Assembly: GCA_963513935.1 (NCBI GenBank)
Contig: OY740765.1
Location: forward strand, 148,887,830-148,951,829
Length of the DNA: 64,000 nt
Reading direction: 5' to 3'
From: Aphrophora alni
Taxonomy: Eukaryota; Arthropoda; Insecta; Hemiptera; Aphrophoridae
Position 1 is the stretch's first letter; each line of letters opens with the position of its first letter. The position numbers and the translations under genes were made by a program. Shown one piece after another: positions 22,720 to 34,205 of the stretch. The notes beneath the pieces are model-generated. The model had not been told where the DNA came from, searched no databases, and was given only the letters and a program-made list of their open reading frames with translations.

Positions 22720-24299
22720 ACCAAGAGTGCCGTATCACATTCACCATTCCACGCACAAAGTCTCCGAAACCTTCCCGAGCCAACAATCCAATCACTACCT
22801 TCCTCAACTAGTCGCCTCCCAGCTCGACTCGACCTACTTCAGGGCCAACTCCTCGTTCTCTGCACCCCTCTTCCTCAACACACAACCTGACCCTACGTCA
22901 AGTTCATCCAAAAAATTAAGTTCGTCTTTCAATATTAGGTGTTGATCGATATTGAAGGCTTTATATAAATATATCATATTCTTCTACAGCATTCATATAT
23001 ATCCCTTTCCTAAGAGGTTTCAGGTTTTTAAAAATTTAATCTTTCTTCAAATATACTTTACGATACAGCCACAACTATTCAAGATAAGGAGCGTTTTATG
23101 TTCAGACAGTGTTAAGACCGGTAGTTAACTGTCGATTTTGAAAAGCATCACACGTTAATTACATAATCTTGTTTTGTATTTTTGTGTTCGTTTTCTATAT
23201 TGTTGTATTGACGTCTTCTGAAGAATGAAGAGGGAATAATGAAAAATGTGATGATAAAGCATATGGTTTGAATCGCGTCATAGATATGTAAAAATTAAGT
23301 TACTTTGACTGAATTGAAAAAGAAGATATAACATTTTAATCAAATTGGATACCGTAAACATGAATATTATAACATTAGGGCACGCAGTTGTGAGAAATCT
23401 TTTATCAACGTTATGATCGGAAGAGAACGAAATTTGTCAAGAAAAACCCGATGGGAAAGATGAAAGATCGGAGTTTAAAACCAAGACTTCATGTTACAAT
23501 TTTCCATTAGAGTTTTTAGTGATTTTATCGAAAATTTCCGAAATTGGGATTTGTGGGAGATTGCGACAAATATATTTTCGTTAGGTTCTTAAAGACTACA
23601 TTTCACCAAATTGTAAGAGGCACGTAAGCTCTAAAAACGGAAATTATTATTTTCAGTTCAAACGAACCTCCGTGGAAAATTCGACATCGATTTTTTCGAC
23701 CAAACACATAATTTTGTCTGTAATAAAGAAAACATTTAGCTAATTTGAAACGGTTAGTTCTGTCTGTAATCGCTTACTTTGTGTAATTGGGGATCTGCAT
23801 AAATGCCAAGGTGGAGATCGGCAAAGGAGTGACAAAAAAATTCGAAAAGCAAATTGCATTTTCTATTATCAGCGTACCAGCCTCAAAACAAAGATTTTGT
23901 TTGGTTTTTAAAAAATATTAAAATTTAATATCAAGAGGAAAAAATTGGCGTTACAAAATTGAATACGTGGGTTTAAGCCTAAAAATTTCAACCTTCCATT
24001 TAAGTATGGAATATAATAAGTAGGTCGATTATAAATTTTTGCGTCATTGATGAAAATAATCTTATTGTTGTTATGTTTAGATGTAGATTTGAGATTAGTC
24101 TGTGTTTGTAAAATGCACTTTCCTTACAAAATTCTGATACAAGTCGTTTTCTTATCCTGTGAAAAATTGCTTTTTTTTTTTACAAACGCATTCTTAATTC
24201 TACATCTAAAGATATCAACAATAATATATAAACCAACAGCACTGGGTACGAGAGTAAACCTCTTTTTCAATTTAATCACAGTCGTTCAATTAATTTATA
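22720..24299. other. Non-coding stretch; GC-rich to about 22940, AT-rich after
   Basis: The 72-codon open frame at 22727-22945 has no recognised domain. At about 23395-23500, 'cggaagagaacgaaatttgt' and 'caagacttcatg' resemble a degraded family B copy. Nothing else supportable. Confidence 0.45.
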
Positions 24300-24640
24300 C
24301 TTTTTACACCACTAAAAAAAGCAATCAAATATAGCCTCCCTAGCCGAATTCAATATTCCACAAGAGAACAGATTTCCCAAGAATGAATGACACTGTTCGG
24401 TTGTAATCCAATCAATGAGCAAGAGAGAGACAGAGATAGCGTGTATATCCGTTGCCAATACAAAACAATCCGTAATAACATCCGTGATTTCAGACAAATA
24501 GGTTACGGTTCCGAGTGGATAAACCTGGATCGGGAAGGGTTGGGATTATTTATTGCAGCAAGACTCGATACTTGCCTAACAAGATTTCAGTTTACGTTTG
24601 AAACCTTTCATTAAATAGAGCACGATATTTCTCTCTTGTA
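24300..24640 (+). repeat. Family C dispersed repeat, copy 1
   Basis: Homologous to the reverse complement of 33905-34325. A ~160-bp core (from about 24437, 'tatatccgttgccaatacaa', through 'ggttacggttccgagtgg' and 'ggatcgggaagggttgg', to about 24595) differs at only a few positions, while both flanks are more diverged. A GA-rich patch (24419-24437, 'gcaagagagagacagagat') sits exactly where the second copy carries a long pure (GA)n tract. An open frame through the core (75 codons) survives in both copies, but the flanking divergence and lack of a known domain argue for a repeat rather than a gene. Confidence 0.8.
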
Positions 24641-25074
24641 CCTATGCTCGGAAAGACAAAAGTGAACTTCAATGCCATCATTTGTTTTACTTTGGCAATA
24701 GAGTAACTTTATAAGAACATAACAATTCGATATCTTTACGTTTCGTGGAGTAGGGGAAACAGAGCAAGTGATTTTCGATGTGCTGTCCATCCATCCGTTG
24801 TCGTTATCTATATGTAAGCACGATAGCAGTCACAAAAATTGGAAAAAAGACCACGAAATTTGAAATATGGTGTGCACATATAGACCTAGTATGTTGTGAC
24901 CCTTTACAAATTCGAAAAAATGGAATTAAGAATGTTAAAATTACTTTCGTTTTAAACAGATTTTTGATCATATCTCGTGTATGTTTTTCAATGTATATGT
25001 AATCTCGATCCCTGACTTCCCAAGAAAATCTCGTGTGGCCACGATATTAAATATTGTGACCACTGGGACGATTA
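24641..25074. other. Non-coding stretch with an old repeat
   Basis: 'gatcatatctcgtgtatg' at about 24965 and 'cttcccaagaaaat' at about 25016 resemble phrases near 8370-8410, marking an older dispersed family. No gene recognised. Confidence 0.45.
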
Positions 25075-25262
25075 AAGAGACTCTTCAGAGTTTATCTGAA
25101 GTCTAGAAAAGAGTGATAAACACAATTACGAGGTTCAGAAAACTATTTTAAACAAACTTATCCTACGAGATAACACCAACTTTCGGGCGTTTCATTTAAA
25201 GGATCTGCTTGAATTACACTGTGTCGTGGGTCTGGGTAAGTACCATGTTGTCACCCATTATA
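25075..25262 (+). mobile_element. Family A element body, copy 2
   Basis: Blocks in order: 'aaagagtgataaacacaatt', 'acgaggttcagaaaac', 'aaacttatcctacgagataa', 'ccaactttcgggcg', 'aaaggatctgcttgaattac', then 'gggtctgggtaagtaccatg' and 'ttgtcaccca'. There is no adjacent minisatellite. The 3' block is well preserved. Confidence 0.75.
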
Positions 25263-27230
25263 TTCACTATCTTCCTGATTAGATTTTGATTTTGTGTTCG
25301 TAAAAAGTTTGTGTTTTATAAACAAAACTTGGTTGTAACTTTGCTATCGATAAAGTAAACATGTTTTATAAAGTTAAATAGGGTCTGTAAGGATATTGAT
25401 ATTATTGACTTCCTAGATATAGGACTAATACAGTAGAGCAAGAAATCTATTTTCATTTCATTTAAGTGTGCCAAACGAATCTAGCTTTTATTATAGACAA
25501 AATATTTTAATTTTTAATTGAAAAAACTTTTTTTTAAATTTCTGAATGATGGAAGTGTAGGATTGGAACCGGTTTTGAATTACATAGAGCGTGAAAATGA
25601 TGCATTTATGTCACCAAAATGATTTTATTTGCATAACCATTACAAATTGGTGATTTGGAGTAACATGGAAAAATGTAAAAGTTAATAAAAAAAAGTAAAG
25701 AAAAATAACATTAATAAATTGTTCATGATCCAAATTTTACCATTATTCGAATTGATACTGCATTGAATTATTTTATTTATGCACTGATAGCAACGAAAAA
25801 AAGATTCATAAGGTCTTTTGAAAAATTGCTTACGTTTCAACAGTAATTCGTTGAGTGAAGAGAAACTAGTCGGGTGAACTAGTTTCCAGTTGTGGTGAGG
25901 TTATCTAGATGCTATTAATCTATCCGTAGCCAGATTCATGGTCCGGTAAACTAAAAAAAAAAAAAATAAATAAATAAAAATAAAAAAATCATACCACCGA
26001 TTTTGTAATACAAAATATCAATTTTTAGAACATCCGGCTTAATGAAAATAAATTCTGTAAATAGTTAGCTTATTTATACATAACTTTATAATTACATAAC
26101 AAATTGGGGTTATATTTGAACAAGCTTTTTAAAAATTTAATAATTGTAAGATACATTAAATTTACTTAATAACAAATTTAAAGTTATTTGAGATGTTTAG
26201 ACTAGGTGGGCCAGATTCACACTAACGTATCAAAATTCGTGAAAATTTGAATTAATCTCTTCAAAATATAATAAAATATCCCTAATATCGGAAAATTGTG
26301 TTACTCTATTCATGTATTGAGGCTACTACTGATAATGGATACGTAGCCTACACAACACAACTAGAACTCCTCATTAACAGGATCTTGGGATTATAATCAT
26401 TAATGACTTTAGGTTCCAAATATACCTTTCCACGTATGTGTAGACTTAGTTGAGCAACCATCATACATTTGCTTTGAAATTGTTCTTTACGAGCAGAACC
26501 GAGACGCATCGTTCGTTATTAATAACAATTGTAATAAAATTTGTAACCAAGCCCTAGTTTCATCCTCTCCATAACTGCTTATGGTTAAAATATAATCTTC
26601 CGGTGGTGGACAGCTAACACAAACCACTTGGAGTTATTCAGGTCATCCATTTTCAGCGAATGCATAAGATGTAATCATCCCGTTGGTGAGCAGCTAACAC
26701 AAACCACTTGGAGTCAAAATACAAAAAATCCTTAAGGCATCCACCACCTTCGAATTTTAAAATGCATAGTCATCGGATTACCAAAACATTACCACATCAA
26801 GTATTGTTAACTATAAAATAGAGTTGGTTTAAATAATGAAGAAAACATTCATTTTTAGAACCATTCTATCGAAATTGTCTGATTCGACTTTGAAATATTT
26901 GGGTTTCTAAAACAACGTTTGTTCACAATGAGTATTTGACCTCGAAGTTGGAAATTAATACTTTTAATTACTTAGGTTTTGGGTGTGTGAGGGAGTTAAT
27001 GCAATGTTTTTCTACTTTTTATTTAAAATAATCGAAATTCAGTAACGCCAAGGTAAACAGCTGGAAAAAGTAAAGCAATTAATTAAATATATTCAAGATT
27101 GATAACTTGGCGTCAAGTCAAGAAAACTACTCCAACTGCACTCTAATGTTATGGCCAAATCTGCCAGTATTGGATCAAGTATCTGTGGTGAAATATATGT
27201 TCCCAAAATAACCGCAAGGTTTTATGTTGA
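25263..27230. other. AT-rich non-coding stretch with a ~105-bp tandem duplication
   Basis: At about 26590-26714 two copies of 'ggtggacagctaacacaa' and 'accacttggagt' lie about 90-95 bp apart ('cttccggtggtggacagc' and 'tcccgttggtgagcagc'). An A/T-rich low-complexity patch lies at 25952-25990. No gene recognised. Confidence 0.5.
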
Positions 27231-27234
27231 GTAA

Positions 27235-27400
27235 GTACTGAACTGGTTGAACGAGTTTGAAAAAGCGACCTTGGCACCTGTTTGATGGTTTTACAGATCG
27301 CTTGACAATACAAGCAGAGGGGTTATACGCACTTGTAGCTTGGAAGGGATGTGATACTCACGGAAGCACCTGAGGATATTAACGACTTGATGAGTAATGG
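27235..27400 (+). repeat. Flanking direct repeat, left copy
   Basis: 'agtactgaactggttgaacg', 'gaccttggcacc', 'ggttttacagat' and 'cacctgaggata' correspond in order to 'aatactgaactgcttgaaca', 'taccttgtcacc', 'ggttttagattg' and 'cacctgatgata' at 29162-29290. The two copies bracket the non-LTR retrotransposon fragment at 27853-29032. They may be duplicated target DNA or copies of a further dispersed repeat. Confidence 0.5.
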
Positions 27401-27852
27401 AAGTGAAGGGTGACATGGGATTAACACTTGAAACGTAAAGATGCGCAGTAATAGGACAAAACTGATCTACCCATTCATGTACAATCTTATCACGTTTTAT
27501 CTAAATGTAAAGGTACCTAAACTATTTTAATATCAAGAATTTGTTCGTCAACATCCATACTATCATTTGTAGAAAAAACAAATATAAAATATTCAATATT
27601 GATATCTTTATATGAACAGGAGGTTATACACTATCGTTAGATGATTTTATGATATCTATGCAATATACATTAGAGTTTTATTCAATATTTGTCTCTAAAA
27701 TAAAAATAAAGTTGTATGAAGTAATGACTTGAAGCTTGTAAGTGATTTTCAAGGTACTGTTAATTAGACTAGATTAAAAAGGGAAGGTTTCAGGGTCGGA
27801 GTAAGCCCCAGGCACTGCGGGTTGGTCTATTGCGCAAAAAAGCCTCCTAATA

Positions 27853-29032
27853 TCAGCACAACAGGTTAGTCTCCTTTACAAGTTTCAGTAATCCACTCGC
27901 TAGATCGTCCAATGAAAGTTCGCTGTGAGTTTGGAACACAAATGTCCCACGCCTTTTATTGCCAAGGGCCTCACAATCAACGATTATGTGGCCTACATTC
28001 CCGTACCGCACAGTTTTACCATGGTGTGCTCCTATCCTGTGCAAGTGCGCCCTCAGACAACAGTATCCCGTGATTTATCATAGTTTCTCTCTACCCAGTG
28101 TCAGTATTTCCCTCCAGGTGTGCCAGGAGGAACGTCTATCAGTACTGACTTACTATATACCCTTTAGTGTCTTATGTATGACCTTTGAAGCCATCCCATC
28201 TCTGCTGGTGTTTTCTTTGAACCCACCTATTTATGGATATCTTCGCCAGAGAACTAGGTATTCCTACTACCGTCTCAAGTCCTGTGAACTCTGATGTGGA
28301 GCTCCGTTTAGCCAATGTATCTACCTCCACGTTTACCTCAATTCCTTTGTGCTCCGGCAACCAATGTAAAGTTACCCGATTTTCCTGAGACAGAGCATTG
28401 AGGTTCTCTCGGCATTCCCAAACCAAATTGGATTTTATAGTGATGCCGGTAATAGCTTCAATTGCCGTGTGATTGTCATTGTAGATATGGATGGATTTTT
28501 TTTGAAAGTTCGTTTAATTTCCAGAACACCGTTATTTATGGCTACTACCTCAGTCTAGAGAACTATGGCATACTGTCTCAAGGAAAACGAACACTTCAAC
28601 CTGGTCTCAGCCCATATACCCCGGCACCAGTGCTTTCCTTCTTTTTGGAGCCATTTGTGCACCACACCAAGTCCCCTTGAATTACCTCATACACGATGCT
28701 CCTACCTATAGGTCAGTACAACTCTAAAGGGTTTCGAAAATGAGTATATGGTATTTATCTTATCGGCACCTACCCTCAGAATTGGGTGGTCGATTGTTCC
28801 CGTAATTCGAGCGCGCCCCAGAAGTTAAGTTCTTCAGACGCCTCCGCCATTTCAACCTATACGGTGATTTCGTAGCCTCCGCCACGATAAACAAATCAAT
28901 GGGTGGATGCCCCAGGATTATCTCCATTGCCACAGTTGCTGTTGTGGACATAATTCCGGTGTTACAGACAGGCCAACCTTTGAGCACTTTGGTCACAGTA
29001 ATTTTGGCCTTCCTCTGCTCGGTCTTAACCCA
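27853..29032 (-). pseudogene. Non-LTR retrotransposon fragment: RT C-terminus, RNase H and tail
   Basis: Minus strand, read from 29032 down. The 28996-28760 frame gives TGIMSTTATVAMEIILGHPP and IDLFIVAEATKSPYRLKWRR, matching the ITGAMxTTPTAALExxLxLPPLxLxIxxEA segment that follows the RT domain in insect elements with RNase H. The 28426-28172 frame gives RVTLHWLPEHKGIEVNVEVD and TLAKRSS, the RNase H motif VxLxWVPxHxGIxGNExADxLAK; Gly after GIE is replaced by Val, and the Asp remains. The 28044-27853 frame gives MHRIGAHHGKTVRYGNVGHI and IVDCEALGNKRRG, the degenerate C-terminal zinc-knuckle region (H.L.C.CPAL). The frames shift between segments, so the copy is dead. It is the longest retroelement remnant here. 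The clade is probably an RNase H-bearing Jockey/LOA/I-type lineage. Confidence 0.85.
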
Positions 29033-29154
29033 CTAAACCACGGCCCCGCAACTCACCATAGATCGTATAATTCTAATGTATATGTAACTAGTGTTTTATC
29101 CTACGTTCCTCATCGTTCTAGTGTTTTATCCCTACGATAGTACCCACCCTTAAG

Positions 29155-29320
29155 TTCGGTGAAATACTGAACTGCTTGAACAAGTCTGGTACCTTGTCAC
29201 CCGTAAAGAGGTTTTAGATTGACAAACCGACGGTGACGCGCATCTGAAGGTCAAGAGGAGTATGATACCTTACTGATGCACCTGATGATAGTACACTAGG
29301 ATAATGGTGATATTTGACTA
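29155..29320 (+). repeat. Flanking direct repeat, right copy
   Basis: Partner of 27235-27400, about 1.92 kb away, on the other side of the non-LTR fragment. Diverged by substitutions and small indels. Confidence 0.5.
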
Positions 29321-30234
29321 TGACCAAGACAAATTAGGAGATGAGATCTGAACAAATTCGTGAGATATTTTCGAATTACTGATGTAAACTTGGAACTTTT
29401 ATGTTTCATTTAAACTAATGTGTTGAAATACGTATTCTGTTACGAAGAAATCACTTTTCTTAAAATACTTGTGATGTGGAATAACATTGTATTGTTAAAT
29501 AGTTAACATATTTTTTTCGCATAAATTATTATTAAGTTAATTGGCAATTTTACAATTTGTATCGTTTAACATGGTGAACATAATCTATATAGCTATGCAA
29601 GTTGTATTATTTTAATATTAAAATTGTTTCCTTCAGTGTTTGCTGTTTTCAGTCTCATATACGTAGTATAGAGAAAGGTATATAATAGGGAAAACAATTT
29701 TGAGTTTTTTGTGGAAATATTTGGTTTAAATCCCCTTGATAAAAATAATGAACGTTTTTGGAATGATATGTTTCGTAATTGTCTGTTGGTCGATTCTTGT
29801 CTGCTTTTAGTTCTACTGCCAAACGACCTCTGTATGTTAAAAACTCAAAATTCGGTTATTGATATTGATCACATTTTTCCAAAATGTGACCTATAAAGAC
29901 CCAAATAAAAGCTATTCGTTGTCATCACCGCTAAAATAAAATTATCGTCAAAAAACAGGGGGAAAAAAAACAAAAAACAATAATCCATAAAAATGTCGTA
30001 AAATAACTAAATTCTCTAAATGGATTCTATAGATTTCGTTTCAATTTTGGTAAATTGTTGAGAGTAATCACCAATACTACTTAACCTAATCGCAAATAAA
30101 AGGATTTTACAATTCACGAATTTTATATATGTTATGTATAAGCTGTCCGACATGTTCTGGTACACTTTAACATGTTCTTAGCCCTTAGGGATTCACTTAT
30201 AATGATTACGTATTTGGTAAGTTTGAGGAACCCT
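29321..30234. other. AT-rich non-coding stretch
   Basis: No feature recognised. Confidence 0.45.
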
Positions 30235-30345
30235 TTCTTCATTTAGTCTTGGGTTAGATCCCTATCTTTACAATCAAGTCTTTCTTGACCAATTCTTCTT
30301 CATTTCAGACCCTGGCGCTATTAGAGTGTTCGAGATCTAAGGGCC
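30235..30345 (-). repeat. Family B repeat, partial, inverted
   Basis: Reverse complement reads 'actctaatagcgccagggtc', 'gaattggtcaagaaagac', 'agatagggatctaaccc', the same order as at 41980-42075. Truncated at both sides. Confidence 0.65.
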
Positions 30346-30934
30346 TCTATTTTATGGTCTTTATTATTTATTTATTTTCAACATTTTCTTCCCAATCAGG
30401 GGGGGGGATTCAAATCAAAATTATCCCCATTTTAAAGGTAACGTCTAATAGTTTAGAAAAAAAAATTATAAAAAAAAGTGAAGTACAACCCTTAACGAAA
30501 TAGAGTTTTTTTATATACTTAACCTCAAAAAAATAATTTGACCATTGGATATAAATATTTTGATCTTCAAAATCCTTTTTCAATGACATATCTCTCAATT
30601 GGGATTACCATTTGAAAATGCTGTTGCAATACTTGACCCCACCCCCTCCTCAATGGATAAACATTTCATCTTTAATTAGAATTGTAGTTCAGATAACCCA
30701 AAACATAACCAAAATTTCTAATTTTATTCTAAATGTTTAAAACCTCTTGAGGTATCCCATGACATTTCCCACATCCGGCATATACATGAACTGCACTCCA
30801 TTTCATGTTTAGTTGGCAGTATAAAAAAAAAACCATTAGTTGATTAAATAAAATGAGAGTTTCGTAACTACTAGCCCTAATGAAACAAGTTGAAAGCGCC
30901 ATCACTAGCTCCACCAACTGTTAATGTAAACAGA
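30346..30934. other. Non-coding stretch with a G9 run
   Basis: G run at 30399-30407. No gene recognised. Confidence 0.45.
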
Positions 30935-31115
30935 TTCTGTAAATGTAATGCCCAAGTTGGTTTCTTAGGTTTTGTAGGACATTTTAAATTGTATAGGTTA
31001 ATCAAAGGGTCCAGTAGGGTAAGTTTTTTAAAAACAGTTGTTACACAACCTGTTCCTGAACCTCGTAATTGTGTCACTACTTTCCAGACATTGGCTAGGC
31101 CTTAACGGGACTTGT
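30935..31115 (-). mobile_element. Family A element body, copy 3 (inverted)
   Basis: Reverse complement contains 'ggaaagtagtgacacaatta', 'cgaggttcaggaac', 'aaacttaccctactggaccc', 'tttgattaacctatacaatt' and 'cctaagaaaccaacttggg', in the family A order. On its own 5' side (higher coordinates) it abuts the 62-bp array, exactly as copy 1 abuts the 46-bp array. The terminal TTTAGAGGATCTGC block is not evident, so the copy is truncated at about 30935. Confidence 0.75.
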
Positions 31116-31845
31116 AGATGTTATATTTTAAAAGTCTCCACTTTGTACGCTCGTGTCAGTGTCTGCGCGCCTCGAAGTTATACATATATGAAGAAGTCTC
31201 CACTTTGTACGCTCGTGTCAGTGTCTGCGCGCCTCGAAGTTATACATATATGAAGAAGTCTCCACTTTGTACGCTCGTGTCAGTGTCTGCGCGCCTCGAA
31301 GTTATACATATATGAAGAAGTCTCCACTTTGTACGCTCGTGTCAGTGTCTGCGCGCCTCGAAGTTATACATATATGAAGAAGTCTCCACTTTGTACGCTC
31401 GTGTCAGTGTCTGCGCGCCTCGAAGTTATACATATATGAAGAAGTCTCCACTTTGTACGCTCGTGTCAGTGTCTGCGCGCCTCGAAGTTATACATATATG
31501 AAGAAGTCTCCACTTTGTACGCTCGTGTCAGTGTCTGCACGCCTCGAAGTTATACATATATGAAGAAGTCTCCACTTTGTACGCTCGTGTCAGTGTCTGC
31601 GCGCCTCGAAGTTATACATATATGAAGAAGTCTCCACTTTGTACGCTCGTGTCAGTGTCTGCGCGCCTCGAAGTTATACATATATGAAGAAGTCTCCACT
31701 TTGTACGCTCGTGTCAGTGTCTGCGCGCCTCGAAGTTATACATATATGAAGAAGTCTCCACTTTGTACGCTCGTGTCAGTGTCTGCGCGCCTCGAAGTTA
31801 TACATATATGAAGAAGTCTCCACTTTGTACGCTCGTGTTGGTGAC
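31116..31845 (-). repeat. 62-bp minisatellite (12 starts), family A array 2
   Basis: CTTTGTACGC recurs every 62 bp exactly, from 31141 to 31823, giving about 11.7 units. Units are virtually identical: the only substitution I noticed is 'gcacgcctcg' for 'gcgcgcctcg' near 31538. The last unit breaks into unique sequence after 'gctcgtgttgg'. In reverse complement the unit is 'gacacgagcgtacaaagtgg', 'agacttcttcatatatg', 'tataacttcgaggcgcgc', 'agacact'. Its first ~28 bases match the core of the 46-bp array and the remainder does not. Open frames through it are period artefacts. Confidence 0.95.
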
Positions 31846-33589
31846 TCAGCCGTGCAGGATCTTGTAACTATACGAATTTAAAAAAAAATAGTGTATAAAC
31901 ATACGTTAATCACTTATACCAAATTTAATGTTCCTACTTTAATTTTTGTTGGTGTTATCGTGTTGAAAGACGACAACGACGACGGACGGGCTTTATATCG
32001 AAAATCAATTTTTCTGTTTCAGGCCATGAAACTTGAAAATCAGTCATAAGATGGTCGAAACTTTTTGCGATAGTCATGCTTACCCATATTTCGTATACGT
32101 ACGTTGATCTTTGTTATGGAAGGTTACACTTTCGATTTATTTAATTTTTGTGTAGAATGTTTACTTTGTTTCAGAATACACCCAGTTTTGTATGTTTAAA
32201 AATATCTGTTGTGTTTATTTGATGCAATTTTCAGCACCGATGTTTTTTAGACGGTTCGCAGCGTAATCTCACTACAACCTATACACAAGGAACTAAACAT
32301 GAAACTGATAATAATTACATTGAACCACAACTTGGTGGTCACGATCTGGCCTTGAATTTTGTTTCTCATTTACGCGATAATTATGTTGTAGAACTTCACA
32401 TTAGGCTTATAATGTACCTTGCAATCTTTTAATAACGAACATATTATGGCTATTAACTTAACGTGACCTCTAAGAAGGTCGTTGTATTATATTGGTTATT
32501 TCCTGCAATATGAGGTCTTGATCCGGGATAATGAAATATGTTAGGATCATGGTCACAAAAACACGTTTTCACACGAGTTTTAATTTTGCTACATATATAG
32601 AGTGATACAGATAAAGTGTTTCGATTTATAACGGGAAATTTGTTGAAGTAAAATAGAGGAGGTCCTATTAATTGGTGTTTAGGAAATCTTTTTAAAATGT
32701 TATTTATTATTTATTGGGTATAGGGTGTTCCAAAATCATTGATTAACGTTCGATTTTAAGCAATATCTGTTTCTCAGAACTGTAATTTTGGTACTTTCCA
32801 AGGAAAATGAAGTAAATAATAATAATAATAATAATAATTAAAAAAAAACAAATGGAGTCGAAAACACTTTATAAAGTTTGTCATACAATTTCTTTCATAA
32901 TGAATGGCTAATATAAGGTTACAAATTTTGGACAGAACTTGCAGAGAATTAATACTGAAAGAATTGATGTAAATAAAGTCAGTAGAAACCAAAATGAAAA
33001 TTTAATAGCATTATGAAGAACATTTATGTTTCTGTCACATTTTGTTTCGTTTTGTTTTTATTAAAAATCAATTTTCTGTAAATTGTATTTGTTTTTTATT
33101 GAATCTAATTAAATTTAAAAAAAAGAAAAGAGTTTTCTATAAAATTTGTCAACCATTTTATAGGCCCTACCTTATAAGCCAAACCTTAAAAATTGTGTTT
33201 CAACTTCAATTTGTTGTATTTTACACCAGTTTTCTCTGAAATTACTAGAGATAAAGTTCTGGGATTTATTTTATTAAATTTTTCGAATGGAAAAAAACAA
33301 ACTAGATCCTTAATTTGTATCTCAAGAATTACAGTATGACTTCTTTTCGCTCTTGAAGCAGAAATTAAGAAGAAATATTTTGCTTACCGTAACTCGGAAC
33401 GAAGCCTATATGAGCATGTTTTTATATAAAGGTTTTCTTATTTTTACCCACATAATCTGTTCCCGAAGTATTGCCACGTAATTCTAAATCACCCTGTATA
33501 TTCAGAGAGTGTTAAAATTAGTCTAGGGCTACTTTAGAGAATAAGCATTCCATGGTCTCGGGTGTCTATTCTATACTACATATAGTGTG
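31846..33589. other. Non-coding stretch, possible short inverted-repeat element inside
   Basis: 'ggtatagggtgttccaaaat' (about 32718) and 'tcaccctgtatattc' (about 33490) could be the decayed ends of a ~780-bp inverted-repeat transposon. An AAT/TAA trinucleotide patch lies at 32813-32838. No transposase motif and no gene recognised. Confidence 0.4.
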
Positions 33590-33745
33590 TAGGACCCCTT
33601 GATTTAGCAACACAATTTAATATATCTTTCAAGGCTCAAGGGACCAACTTTTAGGAATTACATTTAGAGGATCTGCTTGTATTACATTGTATGATAAAGC
33701 TGGGTAAGTACCACGATGGCGCCCATCAACTTGTTTTTGTACCGG
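33590..33745 (+). mobile_element. Family A element body, copy 4 (3' part)
   Basis: 'accccttgatttagcaaca', 'caaggctcaagggaccaact', 'attacatttagaggatctgc', 'ttgtattacattgtatgat', 'gctgggtaagtaccacgatg' and 'cgcccatcaacttg'. The 3' block is among the best preserved. The 5' part is missing. Confidence 0.78.
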
Positions 33746-33904
33746 CTCCATTCCCGAACTCGATAGAAATAGTTTTGATATCTTCAAAATGAATTTTCAA
33801 TTTTATAAAATATGTAGTAAAATGAACCTGAGTACAAGTTTAAAAGTTTATCCCGGTGTAAATGTAAAAACAAAGGTTAACATTTTAGTACACTGCAGAG
33901 TTTT

Positions 33905-34107
33905 TGTCCATGCAAGGAATTTCGTGCTCTATTTAATGAATGGTTCTAAATGTAAAATGAAATCTTGTTAGGCAAGTATCGAATCTTGCTGCAATAAATA
34001 ATCCCAACCCTTCCCGATCCAGGTTTATCCACTCGGAACCGTAACCTATTTGTCTGAAATCACGGATGTTATTACGGATTGTTTTGTATTGGCAACGGAT
34101 ATCCACG

Positions 34108-34205
<98 letters not shown>

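Noticed and set aside
24387..24614. 75-codon frame in family C as a conserved gene
   Set aside because: It is present in a dispersed repeat, the frame enters a microsatellite in the other copy, and no domain is recognised. Kept only as part of the repeat.
27959..28680. Plus-strand open frames over the non-LTR fragment
   Set aside because: They are antisense shadows of the minus-strand RT/RNase H remnants.
31038..31315. Open frames (YARVSVCAPRSYTYMKKSPLC...) in the 62-bp array
   Set aside because: Period artefact; the frame shifts from unit to unit because 62 is not a multiple of 3.
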